Shown here in pieces: positions 1-12,143 of a stretch of DNA of 64,000 nucleotides. How positions within the stretch are numbered: the first letter of the stretch is position 1; every line of letters starts with the position of its first letter. The notes below the pieces were generated by a model. It had not been told where the DNA came from, searched no databases, and saw nothing but the letters and a program-made list of their open reading frames with translations. Made by a program: the position numbers and the translations under genes. Source of the DNA: Hofstenia miamia (taxonomy: Eukaryota > Xenacoelomorpha > Acoela); NCBI GenBank assembly GCA_004352715.1, contig SCFE01000085.1, positions 62,001-126,000 on the forward strand, in the 5' to 3' direction.

Positions 1-822
1 TTTATACTTCTCTTTGTGTGACTACTTCATCTCTTAACTTGAAGAATCATAATGCAGGTAAATTGTAAAATCCTCATCAAACCACGTGTGCACCATACTT
101 TGCCAATATTAGCAACTAATTCCCTTGAGCATTTTCGAGTTGTAGCATATAATTGCATTGACTTTTGGACGTTTTTCTGCATCAATTATAAAAGGTATTA
201 TATCAAATAGAGCAACCTAACTTTTTGGTATTGTAAGTCCATCATAGTTGGTTCTGCGTCTCTTCCGAAATGTTATCGTGAATGTAATGTACTGCTCGAC
301 GTGTAGCCATGAAATAGGGGTGTAGTGTTTCTTCACCAATTTTGGACATCTTTTTCTTTCTTTCTTCTGTCTTCCTAGATCTGACTGTTGAAGTAACGGT
401 AGAGGAACTAACAGAGGTTGAGGGGGCTATCGAATCACTCATTGGGGAGGTATTTACAGTTTGTAATACACTAAATAGGGTATGTATGTTTTGAGTTTTT
501 AAAGTTAGTGAGGTTTTGTTGCCAGCTCTGCTTGCGCACGTGGAGGTACGTGTCCCCCCACGTAGTAGCAAGATGAGGACGGTGTCATTGCTGTCTGCTC
601 TCCTAATCATGGAGCTACATGTCACCCACACGGGATAGGACTCTGCTCAGCACCTTCATGTCGTCCTCTTTTGTTTTTGCGTGCCTCATCAAGCAAAGAT
701 ACGTGTCTCCCACGCCTAGATGAAGATGTGCCATCATTTGTGCTAACCTCCATTCTCCTTCTCACTCTTCGACGGGGTGGAGGAGCTGGCGACTCTCGTT
801 TTTGCTTCCCTATCAGTATCAT
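1..822 (-). pseudogene. Third ORF (env position) of gypsy copy A, internally deleted
   Basis: This is the start of the unidentified third reading frame that follows pol in this retrotransposon family. It begins at a Met near 822, overlapping the end of pol by about 80 bases. The N-terminal part is basic and serine-rich (RRRVRRR, SSSRRGR). A frame-2 TGA lies near 620, where copies C and D read CAA. The conserved block around 242-631 (KTEERKKKM, then GEETLHPYF) ends in a stop at 242, where copy D reads on into QWTYNTKK. Positions 1-55 match the C-terminal part of the frame in copy D (around 36613), while 56-240 match the N-terminal part, so most of the middle is deleted. The copy runs off the left edge of the window. 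Function unknown. Confidence 0.6.
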
Positions 823-3800
823 TCCTAAACATATCTATAAGGTTAAGGTCCCAAATATTGGGATCATAAGTTTGACTTTCTCTGGCTTGCCTTGAAGGCA
901 GCACTCTTTGAGCACAATTATCTACGATATCAGGTTCAAAATCAGTATCATAAAAATCTTCCTCAGCAAATTCGGTTAAATTATCATAAGTTGCAAATTA
1001 ATCAATACCGTTATCAATTAATGTAAATTCATTATTGTCATCAATGATTACATTCTCAATGTCTTTGATTGTTCATTTCAGTCTCTGAAAATGTACGGTT
1101 TTACCGTTATTAAGTGTATATGTGTTGTGGTCAAGCACTTTCTCCACAGTAAATGGTCCTTGCCAATTATTGGCTAATTTCCGTACTTGATTGTGATCAG
1201 TTGTTACACAAGGTAGATATGCAAATACTTTATCTCCTTGCTGATGTGATTCGCCATATAATTTTTTATTAAACGTTCTCTTTTGTCTAATACAAGATTG
1301 ACTAGTGTTGTGACAAATGGTTAAGTGAATCTGCTGCATATCACGTAACAACTGATTTACATATTTATCTAAGGTAATTTCTGAGTAGTTAGGATACATC
1401 ATTGATAAAGAGGTTAATGCTTCACGACCAAACATAGCTTTAAACAGACTGACCCCAGTTGTAGAATGAACTGATGTATTATAAAAAAATTCAATACATT
1501 CTATTACCCGTCGCCAATTTTTCCCTGCTGCTCGTGATAAGGCCACCCTGATTAATTTTATCAGAGTTCTGTTTAGCCATTCCACTAAACCATTGGCTTG
1601 AGGGTGGTATGCGGTAGTAAAATCGTGTATTATTTCTAATTCAGACATAAGGGTTTTCATCAAATTATTTTCAAACTGTGGACCATGATCCGAGATAAGC
1701 TGAGATATAGGGCCATATTTTAAAATCCATTCCTTCACTATCTTATCAGCTACCTTTTCAGCGTGTGTGCTTTCCATTGGAATTATTCTAGCATATTTAG
1801 TAAAATGATCCACTATCACTAGAAGATATTGAAATCCATCATCATCACGAGATAATTGTTCCAGGTCCATATGCACAATTTCATTGGGACTAGTGGCAGC
1901 ACAACACTCTAATTAACCCCATTGGTCTGGGAAATGAGAGGAGTTATTCAAAAGACACTTCCCACATTTATCTATTACATCCTGAACTGTTGATCTAATT
2001 CCAATGGTAACATACTGAGAGTTAAATGTCTTTTCAGTTTGCATAATTCCTAAATGTCCCCTTTCATGAACCCTTCTCACGAGATCCCTTTTAAAATATT
2101 CAGGAATAGCAAGGCGATTATTCCAACTTTTCACGTATAGTAGTCCTTTCTCTGTCATTGTCCAGTTATATTGATTGTAATACCTAATCACAGTCAGTGA
2201 AAGGGGAAAGAAGGGGTCCTTCATCCTTTTCATAATATTAGAGAGTATCAGATCATTTTGTTGATGTTTAATGATTTCTTCTTCAGATATCTCTTCTCAG
2301 ATTAAGATTGGCAAAATTTCTTTAACATTTTGGTCAGCATTTATTTCGGGAATCAACTCATATTCAGTGTGTGGTATAAATCTGAATGGGATCTTCTCCC
2401 CAGCTGGCTTTTTTAGATCTCTTTTGTAGCTTGGCAATGCTGTCCAATAGTCAGCATTCAGATGTAAACGTCCAGGGTGATGTTTTATTGAAAAAGAAAA
2501 ATCATTAAGATATTCTATCCATCTGGCTACTATATTGGACTTATCTCCTGAGAATATTTTAAGCCAAGCTAGTGCACTGTTGTCAGTGCACACAATGAAC
2601 TTGCAACCTAATATAAAATATCGAAATTTCTTGAGCGACTCCACTAATGCTAACATCTCGCATTTGGTCATGCCGTAATTTTTTTCAGCAGCTCGTAATT
2701 TTCTACTAAAATATTGAACCAGGCTTTCAACTCCATTTATCTCTTGGCTCAAAACTCCACTAATGGCAACAGCATTACAGTCTACAAGGAAATCCTTTGT
2801 ATAATCCGGGTATTTAATGACAGTATCTTTTTAAGATCGGTTTTGATTCTTTCTAATGCTTCCTGCTTGGTCCATGTCCATTTGAATTCGTGAGCTTTTT
2901 TAAGTAGTTGAGAGATGGATTTTGTTTTTTTGGCCAAGTCTGGGACAAACATTCCGTAGTAATTTAAAAATCCCATGAGTCTCTGCACATCTTTTCTGCT
3001 TCTCAGTGTCTCAATCTTTTTTAAAAAGTACTTTGCATTGGTTTTTATTGAGATCCTTCCGTGTTCTGTTACTCTGCCCAAGAACGTGACTTTAATCTGC
3101 GCCAAAGAACATTTATTACCATTCACTTTAAGTCCAGCTTTCTGCAACAATTCCAAGGTCCGATTTAGTTTCTCAAGATGTTTATCAAAAGTGTTGTTTG
3201 CTACAAGAATATCATCAATATACACTGAAATCCTAGGTTCAAGAATGTTGGACTTGTTGGTCAATACTTTTGTAGCGTAACGCTGAAAGGTTGCTGGGGC
3301 ATTGCACAATCCAAAGGCCATATATTTCCATTCATAAGGGCCGTAGGGTGTAATGTATGTGGTTTTTGGAATGTCGGACAGACGCATTGGTACCTGCCAA
3401 TAGGCTTTACATAAATCAAGGCAGGAAAAGAATTTATATCTACTGGCATCATATAAAAGATCCTCGATTCTAGGCAATGGATAAGCGTCTTTGATAGTGA
3501 CATTGTTCAATTTTCTAAAGTTGATACATTGTCTATATTTTTCCCCTTGCTGAATAAACACAGTTGGGGCAGCATAGGGACTATTGCTTCCCTGAATTAT
3601 TCCACTCTCGATTAGATCCTTCAGAATTTTCTCATATTCTGATTTGAGATTTTCTGGAACCCTGCAGACAGGTAATCGAATCAGCTTATCTTGCTTTACC
3701 TCAATCGCATGTTCTTCTCCAATTGCTTGCCCCATGCTTATCGTACCATAATTAAATACTTCACTCTTACTCTGAAGTATTGAAATGAGTGATCTCTTCT

Positions 3801-4672
3801 CTGTATCATTTAGATGTGAGTGGGTTTCATTATTTACAGTAGGGATCTTAACACTAGACAACTCTTCTAGATCATGAATGGTGGTACATATAGATAAGCA
3901 GGAGGTCTCTACACTCTCGACCTGAACTGGTACTCCTATTATCTGTACATCTGATTCATTAAATCGCACTGGATGTGTCGATCCATTAAGAATGGTGACA
4001 TAGGTCTTTCCTGAACTTACTTTACATAAATCGGGTGAAAAAGAGATGCCTTTAATATATTTGCCTCTTTGGCCCACTATCATCACTTCTCCATTCATCT
4101 CCGAATTCGAAAACACAGCTACTTTTCTCCATTCATCTCCGAATTCGAAAACACAGCTACTTGGGTCCAATGCTTAGCTTCTAAGTGGATGGGCTCATCT
4201 AAATCGAACACAACTTCTCGTTCGGGAATTGTAGCTAACTGAGTGGCTTCTTGATCTTTTATAGATATCGTATTACTTTTATAATCAATCACACATGAGT
4301 TTCTCTCTAAAAAGTCATTCCCCAGAATCAAATCGTAGGGGAGTTGATGATTTGCTGTATCAATGACAATGAGATCTACTTTGAATTGTTCAGCACAAAT
4401 CCTTAACATGGCATTTCGTAGCTTTCCTTACAATGAAATTAAATTTCCAGACGCATCAATGAGTTTAATATTGGATGAGGGATTTACTGAATCATGGGTA
4501 AAGCAAATGTCTTTGCAACATTCATCACTAATGATTGAAGCAGCAGCTCCGGTGTCAATTGTAGCATTAATAATTCGTCCGTTCATTTCCACAGGAATCA
4601 GGTTTTTCCTTATCAGATTAGTGATAACCAATACATCCCATGCGCGGTTTAAAGGAGTCGGTGCTCCGTTTA
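743..4672 (-). pseudogene. pol: gypsy copy A pol (protease, RT, RNase H, integrase)
   Basis: Decayed Ty3/gypsy polyprotein. In reading order it shows an aspartic protease (IDTGAA near 4550, then YDLILGNDFL near 4330); a reverse transcriptase (CINFRKLN, CLDLCKAYWQVP, catalytic YIDD near 3220); an RNase H (TDNSALAWL near 2580); an integrase zinc domain (HERGHLG, then CGKCLL, 1913-2233); an integrase core (MDLEQL, DHGPQF, VEWLNRT); and a GPF-type C-terminal module (WQGPFTVEKV near 1160) with an acidic tail. The order PR-RT-RH-IN identifies Ty3/gypsy. Breaks include a stop after SGNLISL near 4428, a 38-bp duplication at 4087-4162, frame breaks near 2760, 2300 and 1910, and a stop near 1000. The first codons are in the -1 frame relative to gag. 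Confidence 0.93.
4087..4162. repeat. 38-bp tandem duplication inside copy A pol
   Basis: Two adjacent 38-bp units starting at 4087 and 4125, both containing TCCATTCATCTCCGAATTCG. Copies C and D have one unit. The length is not a multiple of three, so it breaks the frame between protease and RT. Confidence 0.85.
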
Positions 4673-5701
4673 ATTTAAATGTGGTGATTCGTGCTCTGTC
4701 AAATCAACTAATAGTGTGTCGGTGGAAGATGCAGAAGGATCATCAACCAAGAAGCCCTCGCCTTCAGCAACAAGTTGGATCTTTGCCTTACAATTAGATT
4801 TTAAATGTCCTTTCTCACCACAGCAGAAACACCTCACTGAGGCCATGTCAAAATCTTTCTTCAAAATTGTTTTCTTGGGTTCATATTTTACTTTTGTCCC
4901 AGCTAATTCATGAAGATCTTTATCAATTCGACTAGAGTTATAAATCATGTAAACAACACTAATTGCCTTTCTGATAATCTCATGGAGACTATCCTCCGGA
5001 TCACATTTCATTTCCAGGCAACTCTGAATGGAAGAGGGAAAACCCCTACAAATATAAGAGAAGAGGTCATGCCAAGAGTATTCAGGAGACAGACTGCTTA
5101 ATTGAAAAAGTCTTTCAACTTGCATGATGTAATTATGAATATCGTCCCCTCTCTTAAAAGACATATCACAATGTAAAGTCTTGTATTGGTGTTTTATGTG
5201 AGGGGCTTGATAGTGATCCTCAAAAAACCTAGCTAACAGTTGATACTCAGTCTTGATATTCCGATCTAACATCATATATTGATTGTATGCTAAGCCACTT
5301 AAATACAGTGGAAACTGTGGTATGGCGCTTTCTTGAGAAGTTTTATAATGTTTCATGTGAAGTTCAAACAAAAAGAACCACTCATCAAAGGATTGCGAAA
5401 CTGCATAAATTTGTCCAGTGAACTTAGGCAATACTGAATGTTTACCAAGCACCAGTACTTGTCCAGGTGTCTCAAGAGGAAGAATCAACCGACGAAATCA
5501 GGGTCGCCTATCTGAGGTGTTATCATTTAATGGACTAGTTACGTCACTGATATGAGATGGAGAATTAGGAGAAGACAAATTTAACAACAATCCAATGGTG
5601 CAAGGGGCAACGTCCTGGTTACCATCACTTGCACAGGGGACACTCCTATCCGGAGGAGTCCCAAAAGTAGGAGAGTAAGTAACTGTAAGACTTGAATCCA
5701 T
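4670..5701 (-). pseudogene. gag: gypsy copy A gag
   Basis: Capsid/nucleocapsid polyprotein of the retrotransposon. The start is taken at MDSS (5701) because copies C and D share it. A stop near 5498 (after NTSDRRP) separates the N-terminus from the capsid-like part (FDEWFFLFELHMKHYKTS, LFSYICRGFP), which ends in one CCHC knuckle (CFCCGEKGHLKSNC, near 4815-4855). Compared with C and D, the coiled-coil segment between the first ~55 residues and the DVTSPLND motif is deleted (several hundred bases). The stop at 4670 overlaps the frameshift site. Confidence 0.85.
4673..4679 (-). promoter_or_regulatory. Putative -1 ribosomal frameshift site, gag/pol, copy A
   Basis: The heptamer T TTA AAT directly precedes the gag stop TAA (4670-4672). 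Reading shifts to -1 as TTT AAA TTA and continues open into the protease frame. The pattern is the X XXY YYZ form used by retroelements. The same heptamer and stop occur in copies C and D. No downstream pseudoknot was tested. Confidence 0.6.
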
Positions 5702-6108
5702 TTAACTAAGAGGCAAACAACAAGAAACAATAACTACTATAACTGACATTTGGGAGCACTTCCCAAACACAAAAGAAACACACAGCTCATAAAAATCACA
5801 GGATACAAACCCAAATGTGGGATATGGTGGCATTTGGTAATAAATCCAACACATAAAGCACTGTGACAAAACAGAAATTTAATGAGTAAAAACATAAACA
5901 TTTACGAAGCAGAACACTTAAAAATTTTGGTTGCCTTTCCAATGGAGAGAAAAAGGATAAGTATACATCAGTTGGTAGATTTGCACTGAAATCCAATTGC
6001 AGTCAGGGGAAACAACTATCCCAGCTGACAAGCACCAAAACTAAACCAAAACCCAATCCAAACCATCAAAAGAGACAACAGAGAAAAATATTTCGTTATC
6101 ACATCAGC
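5702..6108 (-). other. 5' untranslated leader of gypsy copy A
   Basis: Non-coding leader between the primer binding site and gag. It is alignable with 35090-35505 and 45311-45729. It holds a short same-sense hydrophobic open frame (5796-5996) that recurs in longer form in the other copies. Confidence 0.6.
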
Positions 6109-6126
6109 GTCCTGTCATGGTCGCCA
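6109..6126 (-). promoter_or_regulatory. Primer binding site, gypsy copy A
   Basis: Directly inside the 5' LTR, the minus strand reads TGGCGACCATGACAGGAC. TGG complements a tRNA CCA end. By recall of 412/mdg1-type elements this resembles a tRNA-Arg site, an inference not checked here. Confidence 0.6.
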
Positions 6127-6397
6127 TGTAGAATCATGGGCTGTTATTACACTAGAAAACTAATTGACTCTGCAGAAGGTTTTACATAGTCAGTTAATCA
6201 CAAGATAGTCGTGTCATTGACTTATTAACTTCCCTCGCAAATTAAATTTGAGCATATAATTATGTAGCACCAAATCGAGGGGACATGACATGGTTTTCGT
6301 AAACCGAAAGCAAAATAAGGGGATACGTCATACTGACGTCATGACAACTATAAATATAATAAATAATAATCACGAATTTTCCCCGAGTGACTCTACA
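6127..6397 (-). repeat. 5' LTR of gypsy copy A, internally deleted
   Basis: Bounded by TGTAGA and TCTACA like the other LTRs, but 271 bp instead of ~920. About 650 bp is missing, joining TTTTACATAG to CAGTTAATCA. It has the primer site on its left and satellite DNA on its right. A palindromic TGACGTCA (CRE/ATF-like) lies at 6333-6340. Confidence 0.85.
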
Positions 6398-7690
6398 TTA
6401 TAATTAACCCCATTGTCTTTAAAAAAACTTTTTACACATGTTAGAATTGCATATTCATTACACATGTAGATATGAATTAATTATTAGGGCCAAAATTAAT
6501 GCCTGTGAGACGTTTTCAATTTCAATATCAAGCTTGGTAATTGTATTTAACCCAATTGTTTTAAACAAAAATTTTTTCAAGCTAAAGAATTGCATATTCA
6601 TTACACATGTAGCAATGAATGAATTTTTAGAATGATTATTAAATCCTGTGAGACGTTTTTACTTACAATATAAAGCTAGGTAATTGTAATTAACCCCATT
6701 GTTTTTAAAAATTATTTTACATATGAAAGAATTGCATATTCATTAGACATGTTGCAATAAATGAATTTTTAGAGCCATTATTAACCTCTTTGATAAGTTT
6801 TGTTAACAATATTAAGCTATGTAATTGTAGTTAACCCCATTGTTTTTAAAAAAATTTTCACGTATGAAAGAATAGCATATTCATTAGATATGTAGCAATG
6901 AATGAATTTTTAGAGCCACTATTAATGCCTGTGTGACGTTTTACCTTACAATATCAAGCTAGGTAATTGTAATAAACCCCATTGTTTTTAAAAAAGTGTT
7001 TTCATAAGAAGGATTTGCATATTCATTAAGCATGTAGCAGTGAATGATTTTTTAGAACCATTATTAATGCCTGTGAGACATTTTACTTACAATATCAAGC
7101 TAGGTAATTGTAATTAACACCGTTGTTTTTAAAAAATGTTTTCATACAAAAGAATTGCATATTCATTAGACATGTTGCAATAAATGAATCTTTAGAGCCA
7201 TTATCAACCTCTTTGATAAGTTTTGTTAACAATATTAAGCTATGTAATTGTAGTTAACCCCATTGTTTTTAAAAGAATTTTCACATATGAAAGAATAGCA
7301 TATTCATTAGATATGTAGCAATGAATGAATTTTTAGAGCCATTATTAATGCCTGTGTGATGTTTTCACTTACAATATCAAACTAGGTAATTGTAATTAAC
7401 CGCATTGTATTAAAAAAAAATTTCATAAGAATTGCATATTCATTGGATATTTAGCAAATATTAATTTTTTAAAGCAACTATTAATGCCTGTGAGAAATTT
7501 TCACTTACAATATTAAGCTAGGTAATTGTAATTAACCCCATTGTTTTTAAACGAAATTTTTGATATGAAAATATTGCATATTCATTAGATATGTAGCAAT
7601 GAATGTATTTTAAAGCCATTATTAATGACTGTGAGACGTTTTATTAACACTATCAAGCAATGTAATTGTGGCATAATCCCATGTGTGGTA
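6398..7690. repeat. Satellite array, ~141-bp unit, about nine copies
   Basis: The core ATTAACCCCATTG, with variants, recurs at about 6404, 6545, 6689, 6830, 6972, 7113, 7253, 7395, 7531 and 7672. Spacing is 136-144 bp. Each unit also carries GCATATTCATTA and GAATGAATTTTTAGAGCC. Units near 6830 and 7253 share a private variant (CTCTTTGATAAGTTTTG), giving a ~423-bp three-unit higher-order repeat. AT-rich, no coding potential. Confidence 0.92.
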
Positions 7691-8914
7691 AAGATGAGAA
7701 AAAGAATGGGAACAATTTAGACTCAATTGTAATAATTATTAATTGTACGCACATGGTTATTATAATTTGATTATTTGTAAAAATTATAAAAAGCAGTATT
7801 TGATATTAATTTGCTTGGCAGTATTTTGACAAAAATCAAAGAAAAATATTGTGCACACTAATTAAGGCTGACGTGCATATTAACACCAGAAAAAGAAAAA
7901 CCAGGACACTTTTAGACTGTCAACAACATCTATAACAGGTACTAGCTGAGTGTTTCATTGTTTACAATTATTCATTATAAATATGCAGTGATTAATATTA
8001 TTGGTGATGAATGAATTTTACTGGATTTACTTCTTCATTTTGTCAGGTTATTTAATAGTTAAATAGAAAGCTAAACATTCAAGCACTAGAGTAATCCTAT
8101 GGTGGGCCCCGAATACAATTAATGGAATTCTGGAGCAGCCTGCACACTATAGCCTTTCAAACGTGCGTTGTGGCCAGTAGCTGTACATTTCTTGATCTGC
8201 TTTTAAGTTAGGAATAGGAATAGGGATTTTTATTTCTTATAGATTTCCTATCATTTATTACTCACAGATTAGTATTATTACTTTTAGAACAACCATTTCT
8301 AGATCTAAATGCTCTACAATTACATTCATTTTTGTACAACTTATTTACTTATCAGTAAATTAGTGGACTATCAACTGACTTATGAAACAGTTTTATTGCA
8401 GACAGCATTGATTGTTCACATGTACAAAACGTTAACATGTACTATTATATCTGTAGGGTTATTACATGTAAGACAAAATAACAAGCTAAAGCATCACAGT
8501 TGCATTACTTCCTTTTATTTACATAGCAATAATAACAAGGACAATCAATGCACTAAATCATTAAGTTATCACGCACACACTATCACTGAGACAACGTTCC
8601 ACGCACTGAGTGAACCATTGTTTTCCACTGCAACGTCCAAGTAGAAGCTCGAGCTGTCACCAACAAAGATATCATCTCTTGCGCATCAATTTGCGTCGGG
8701 TTTCGACCCTCTATTCCATCCACTGCTCTCAATCTAAATAAACAGTTGTTAGTTCAAGCATTCAGGAACACTAATGCAATATTAATTTAGTTAATAAGTT
8801 AATCAGCAAAGTAGGTTAAGGGAGTTCTGGGATCTGTCACACCTTACATATCGCATATACTAAAGGAAATTGATGAGCAACTCCTAAATTATTGTGAAAT
8901 CAGTGTTGGCAGGA
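7691..8914. other. Unassigned sequence interrupting the satellite
   Basis: About 1.2 kb with no recognisable gene between the two satellite blocks. A 111-codon open frame at 8309-8644 has no family features. The stretch could be an insertion into the array. I could not find clear terminal repeats. Confidence 0.4.
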
Positions 8915-9245
8915 TTCTACATAATTGTAATTAACCCCATTGTTTTAAAAAAATATTTACATACAAAAGAATTGCATATTCATTAGACATGTAGCAATGA
9001 ATGAATTTTTAGAGCCATTATTAATGCCTTTGAAACGTTTTCATTTACAATATCAAGCTAAGTAATTGAAATTAACACCATTGTTTTTAAAAAAATGTTT
9101 ACATACGAAAGAATTGCATATTCATTAGGCATGTAATATTGAATGAATTCTTAGAGTCATTATTTACGTCTTTGAGACGTTTTCACTTACAATTTCAAGC
9201 TAGGTAATTGTAATTTGCCCCATTGTTTTTAAAAGAAATTTTTTG
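8915..9245. repeat. Second satellite block, ~141-bp unit
   Basis: About two and a half units of the 6398-7690 satellite, with cores near 8930, 9071 and 9213. The last is degenerate (ATTTGCCCCATTG). Confidence 0.85.
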
Positions 9246-10903
9246 GCACTCATGAATCACTAAAAAATAAAACTATTTCCACTTTGAAAATACCAATGGA
9301 TAAAAATTGTCTCTGTTTTCATTTTCACTGTATGGCGCGACAACTTCTAGCCATATGCTAGGCCAGGACTTGGATAGTCTATTGACAGAAGATAAAGAAG
9401 TCGAGGCTAATTGTTGCCATATGCTTTTGACTGTTTTATTTTCTGAACACTAAGCATGGGAGGAATGTACTTCAGACACAAGTGTAATTTATTTTGACTA
9501 TAACATGGAAGTACACTTACCCATAGATGTGTCGAAATTCCCAGATTCTCAAATTTTCTAATCAATTTGGAAAACAGTTTTTGGGAACGTGATTATCACG
9601 TTTGGGGACTTTAAAGGCAGAATACATGTAGGTCGTTTGGGTTTAGTACAATACTTTGGATACAATAATTTTAAATTTTTTAAATTTAATCTTACCAATA
9701 AATGACATTGGAAAAAGTAAGTAAATTGTTGATGTGTAAATATGCCAAATTTGAATATCAAAGTTTGCGATTTTGTCTCTAAAATTTGGGTTGAAATATG
9801 AATTTTAGAATTTTTTATAATTCTATATGAAAATTTAGAGTTTTTGAAAAAATTTAGAAACCATGTTTGTGATTTAAGTAAATCTTTGAGGATGTAGGAA
9901 AGCTATGTTCAAAAATGGATGTAAAAATATTTGAAAAATTTTTCCATTTCTAAGGAGGGCAGAGGGATGTCTCACAACAAAAGGAAAAATCAGATACTAA
10001 AAATTGGTCTACCATAGAGTTGTTGTTGTTAGTGACTGATTTTTTTCTATATTTGTGTAGCATAATCCAAAGCATAATGCTGCTAAGAAGAGAAGATTGG
10101 ATGATTAGTCAGAATTAAGATCAAATTATGACGTATTATGATTTAAAAAACCATTTAAACTTATTTATCATCATTATGCTTGTAAAATACAACTAAGAAA
10201 CGATATTGCAAATTAGTACTTGTCGACGAATAATTTGGCAAAATGAAGGGGGCGATAACACTTCCATATTTTTAGCCATTTTGGCAGACAATAAATTCAA
10301 ATTTCGAATGACAGGTACTTTTTGAAATTGAACTATAAATAGAGTGGAAATCAATTTGAAAACTGTTGAGGTGAATTCTTTGGAAATCTTATTCTTAGAT
10401 TTAATTTGGTTTTCTTAATATTAATCAATGTCAAGCTAAATGGCAGATGCATTAGTAGTGGCTTGGGCACTCATCGGGAGCAATTCGAGGGTCCTTGATC
10501 TAAGCCATGATCCTGCATTTACGTTAGGGGTACGAATAGCAGTTTTTCTCTGTTAAGTTGACTATTGATTCATTCATTTACATGTATTAAATAATAGACT
10601 TCAGAGATAAGGATAGTTAGCCAATTGTAGGATATATACATATTATATTATCTTGACTATGTAGGTGACCTATAACTAGACTGATAAATAGACCAAGCAT
10701 GTATTGTTATCTAAATGTAAGTTAGGAAGCTGCAAGTATTTTATTGTCTATATTAATTAAAGCCAATAGTTTTCAGTAATGGCAAAAATGATATTTATTA
10801 AGCAGCTATTGACATTGCCAGGTTGTTAAGTACAAAATTACACATTATAAATTTTTATTTTAATAATACAATTAATATTTTATATGAAGTCGAAGTAAAA
10901 GCT
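9246..10903. other. AT-rich sequence without recognisable genes
   Basis: Only short open frames, none with family motifs. I see no terminal repeats or RNA gene. Confidence 0.4.
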
Positions 10904-11216
10904 AAGCCCATGCTACACCAACAACTTTTGTCGCCAATTTTTGTTCCACAACTAAAATCGGGAGTAATTATCTAGACTAAAGTTGTTCGTTCCGTCCAAC
11001 TAAAGTTGGCGACAAAAGTTGTCCACTCGGTCCAACAAAAATTGGACAATAGAAATTGTTCGTGTAGCCCCCTTCCGCCAAGTTTTGTCTAAAACTAATT
11101 AAATGAGTAAAGTTGTTCGTGTAGCATACCAAATCAACAACAAAAGTTGGCGACCAAACTTGTTCGTTCGGACGACAAAAATCGGCGACAAAAGTTGTTT
11201 GTGTAGCATGGGCTTT
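10904..11216. mobile_element. MITE with long imperfect terminal inverted repeats (copy 1)
   Basis: Starts AAGCCCATGCTACAC and ends GTGTAGCATGGGCTT. The body has many inverted and direct copies of AACAACTTTTGTCGCC. Candidate 3-bp duplication CTA/TTA. A related copy lies at 14654-14914. The TTA/TWA target suggests PIF/Harbinger, as an inference. It encodes nothing. Confidence 0.75.
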
Positions 11217-11431
11217 AGAGCCCGGCGGTATACCCATATCAAAACTGATACTCCCGTATTTTGACAATACCAAAAAATACTGATGCCGCAGTATCTTGTC
11301 TAAAGGTCCATTGCATAAGCCATGCATATAATATTTAGAAAACGGAATTTTTAGGTAAATAGTCAATTTTATGAGGTCAAAGCTTGCATTTTTAAGGTAA
11401 AAAAATTAAAGCCCTACTAATTAGTTCTTAC

Positions 11432-11472
<41 letters not shown>

Positions 11473-12143
11473 CAAATATACTATTGATTTTTCATAGTAA
11501 TACCAATAACGCGATATTTTGTGTGATACTAACTGAAGCGAACCGACTCCCAAAATGTTTCTACCCCAGGCCCTAAAAAAAGTCAATGCATTCTTTCCAT
11601 TTATAACGATTCGGTTATAATTATATGAGCAATTGTGGAAAATAGCATTCAGGATGTATAATGTTGAAAACTACGTTTTTCGTACAAAATTGTCTTACAT
11701 GGATTTGCAAGTAATTCTAAATTTTTAATGTATACAGGCAAAAATAATGCATAGATGTTGCTTTTCATTTAGAAATTTTAGTACTTAATTTTGATTTACG
11801 TTTGTTTAGAGAAAACTCCCTGCAAGAGACTAAAAAGACATTAATGTTGGCAAAGATATGATTGTAGTATTGTTGAAATTTAATTAAATTGTAAGCAGTA
11901 GCATCTTTAAAATCTCAAACATATTTGTATTTTATTCTAGTTAGCATGCTACTGCTTAACAAATTTATTTTTCTACATAATTATAATACAGTAGCACTCA
12001 ATAAAAATGCACCAATATAATTCCAATGAAATGAGAAGAAATATTTACTCTTCAAATGACGTAATTGTGTTTTCCGCTAGATGGCTAAGAAAACATTGCA
12101 CTAAATTTCTTCATATGCAAGTCTTAATACTTTTATTAAGTAG
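11217..12143. other. AT-rich spacer with (TA)n microsatellite
   Basis: No gene seen. A pure TA run occupies about 11436-11470. Confidence 0.5.

Noticed and set aside
6398-7690. CRISPR-like array
   Set aside because: Units are contiguous satellite monomers without unique spacers, in a eukaryotic context.
8309-8644. 111-codon plus-strand open frame
   Set aside because: No family motif, AT-rich surroundings, no splice context; likely chance.
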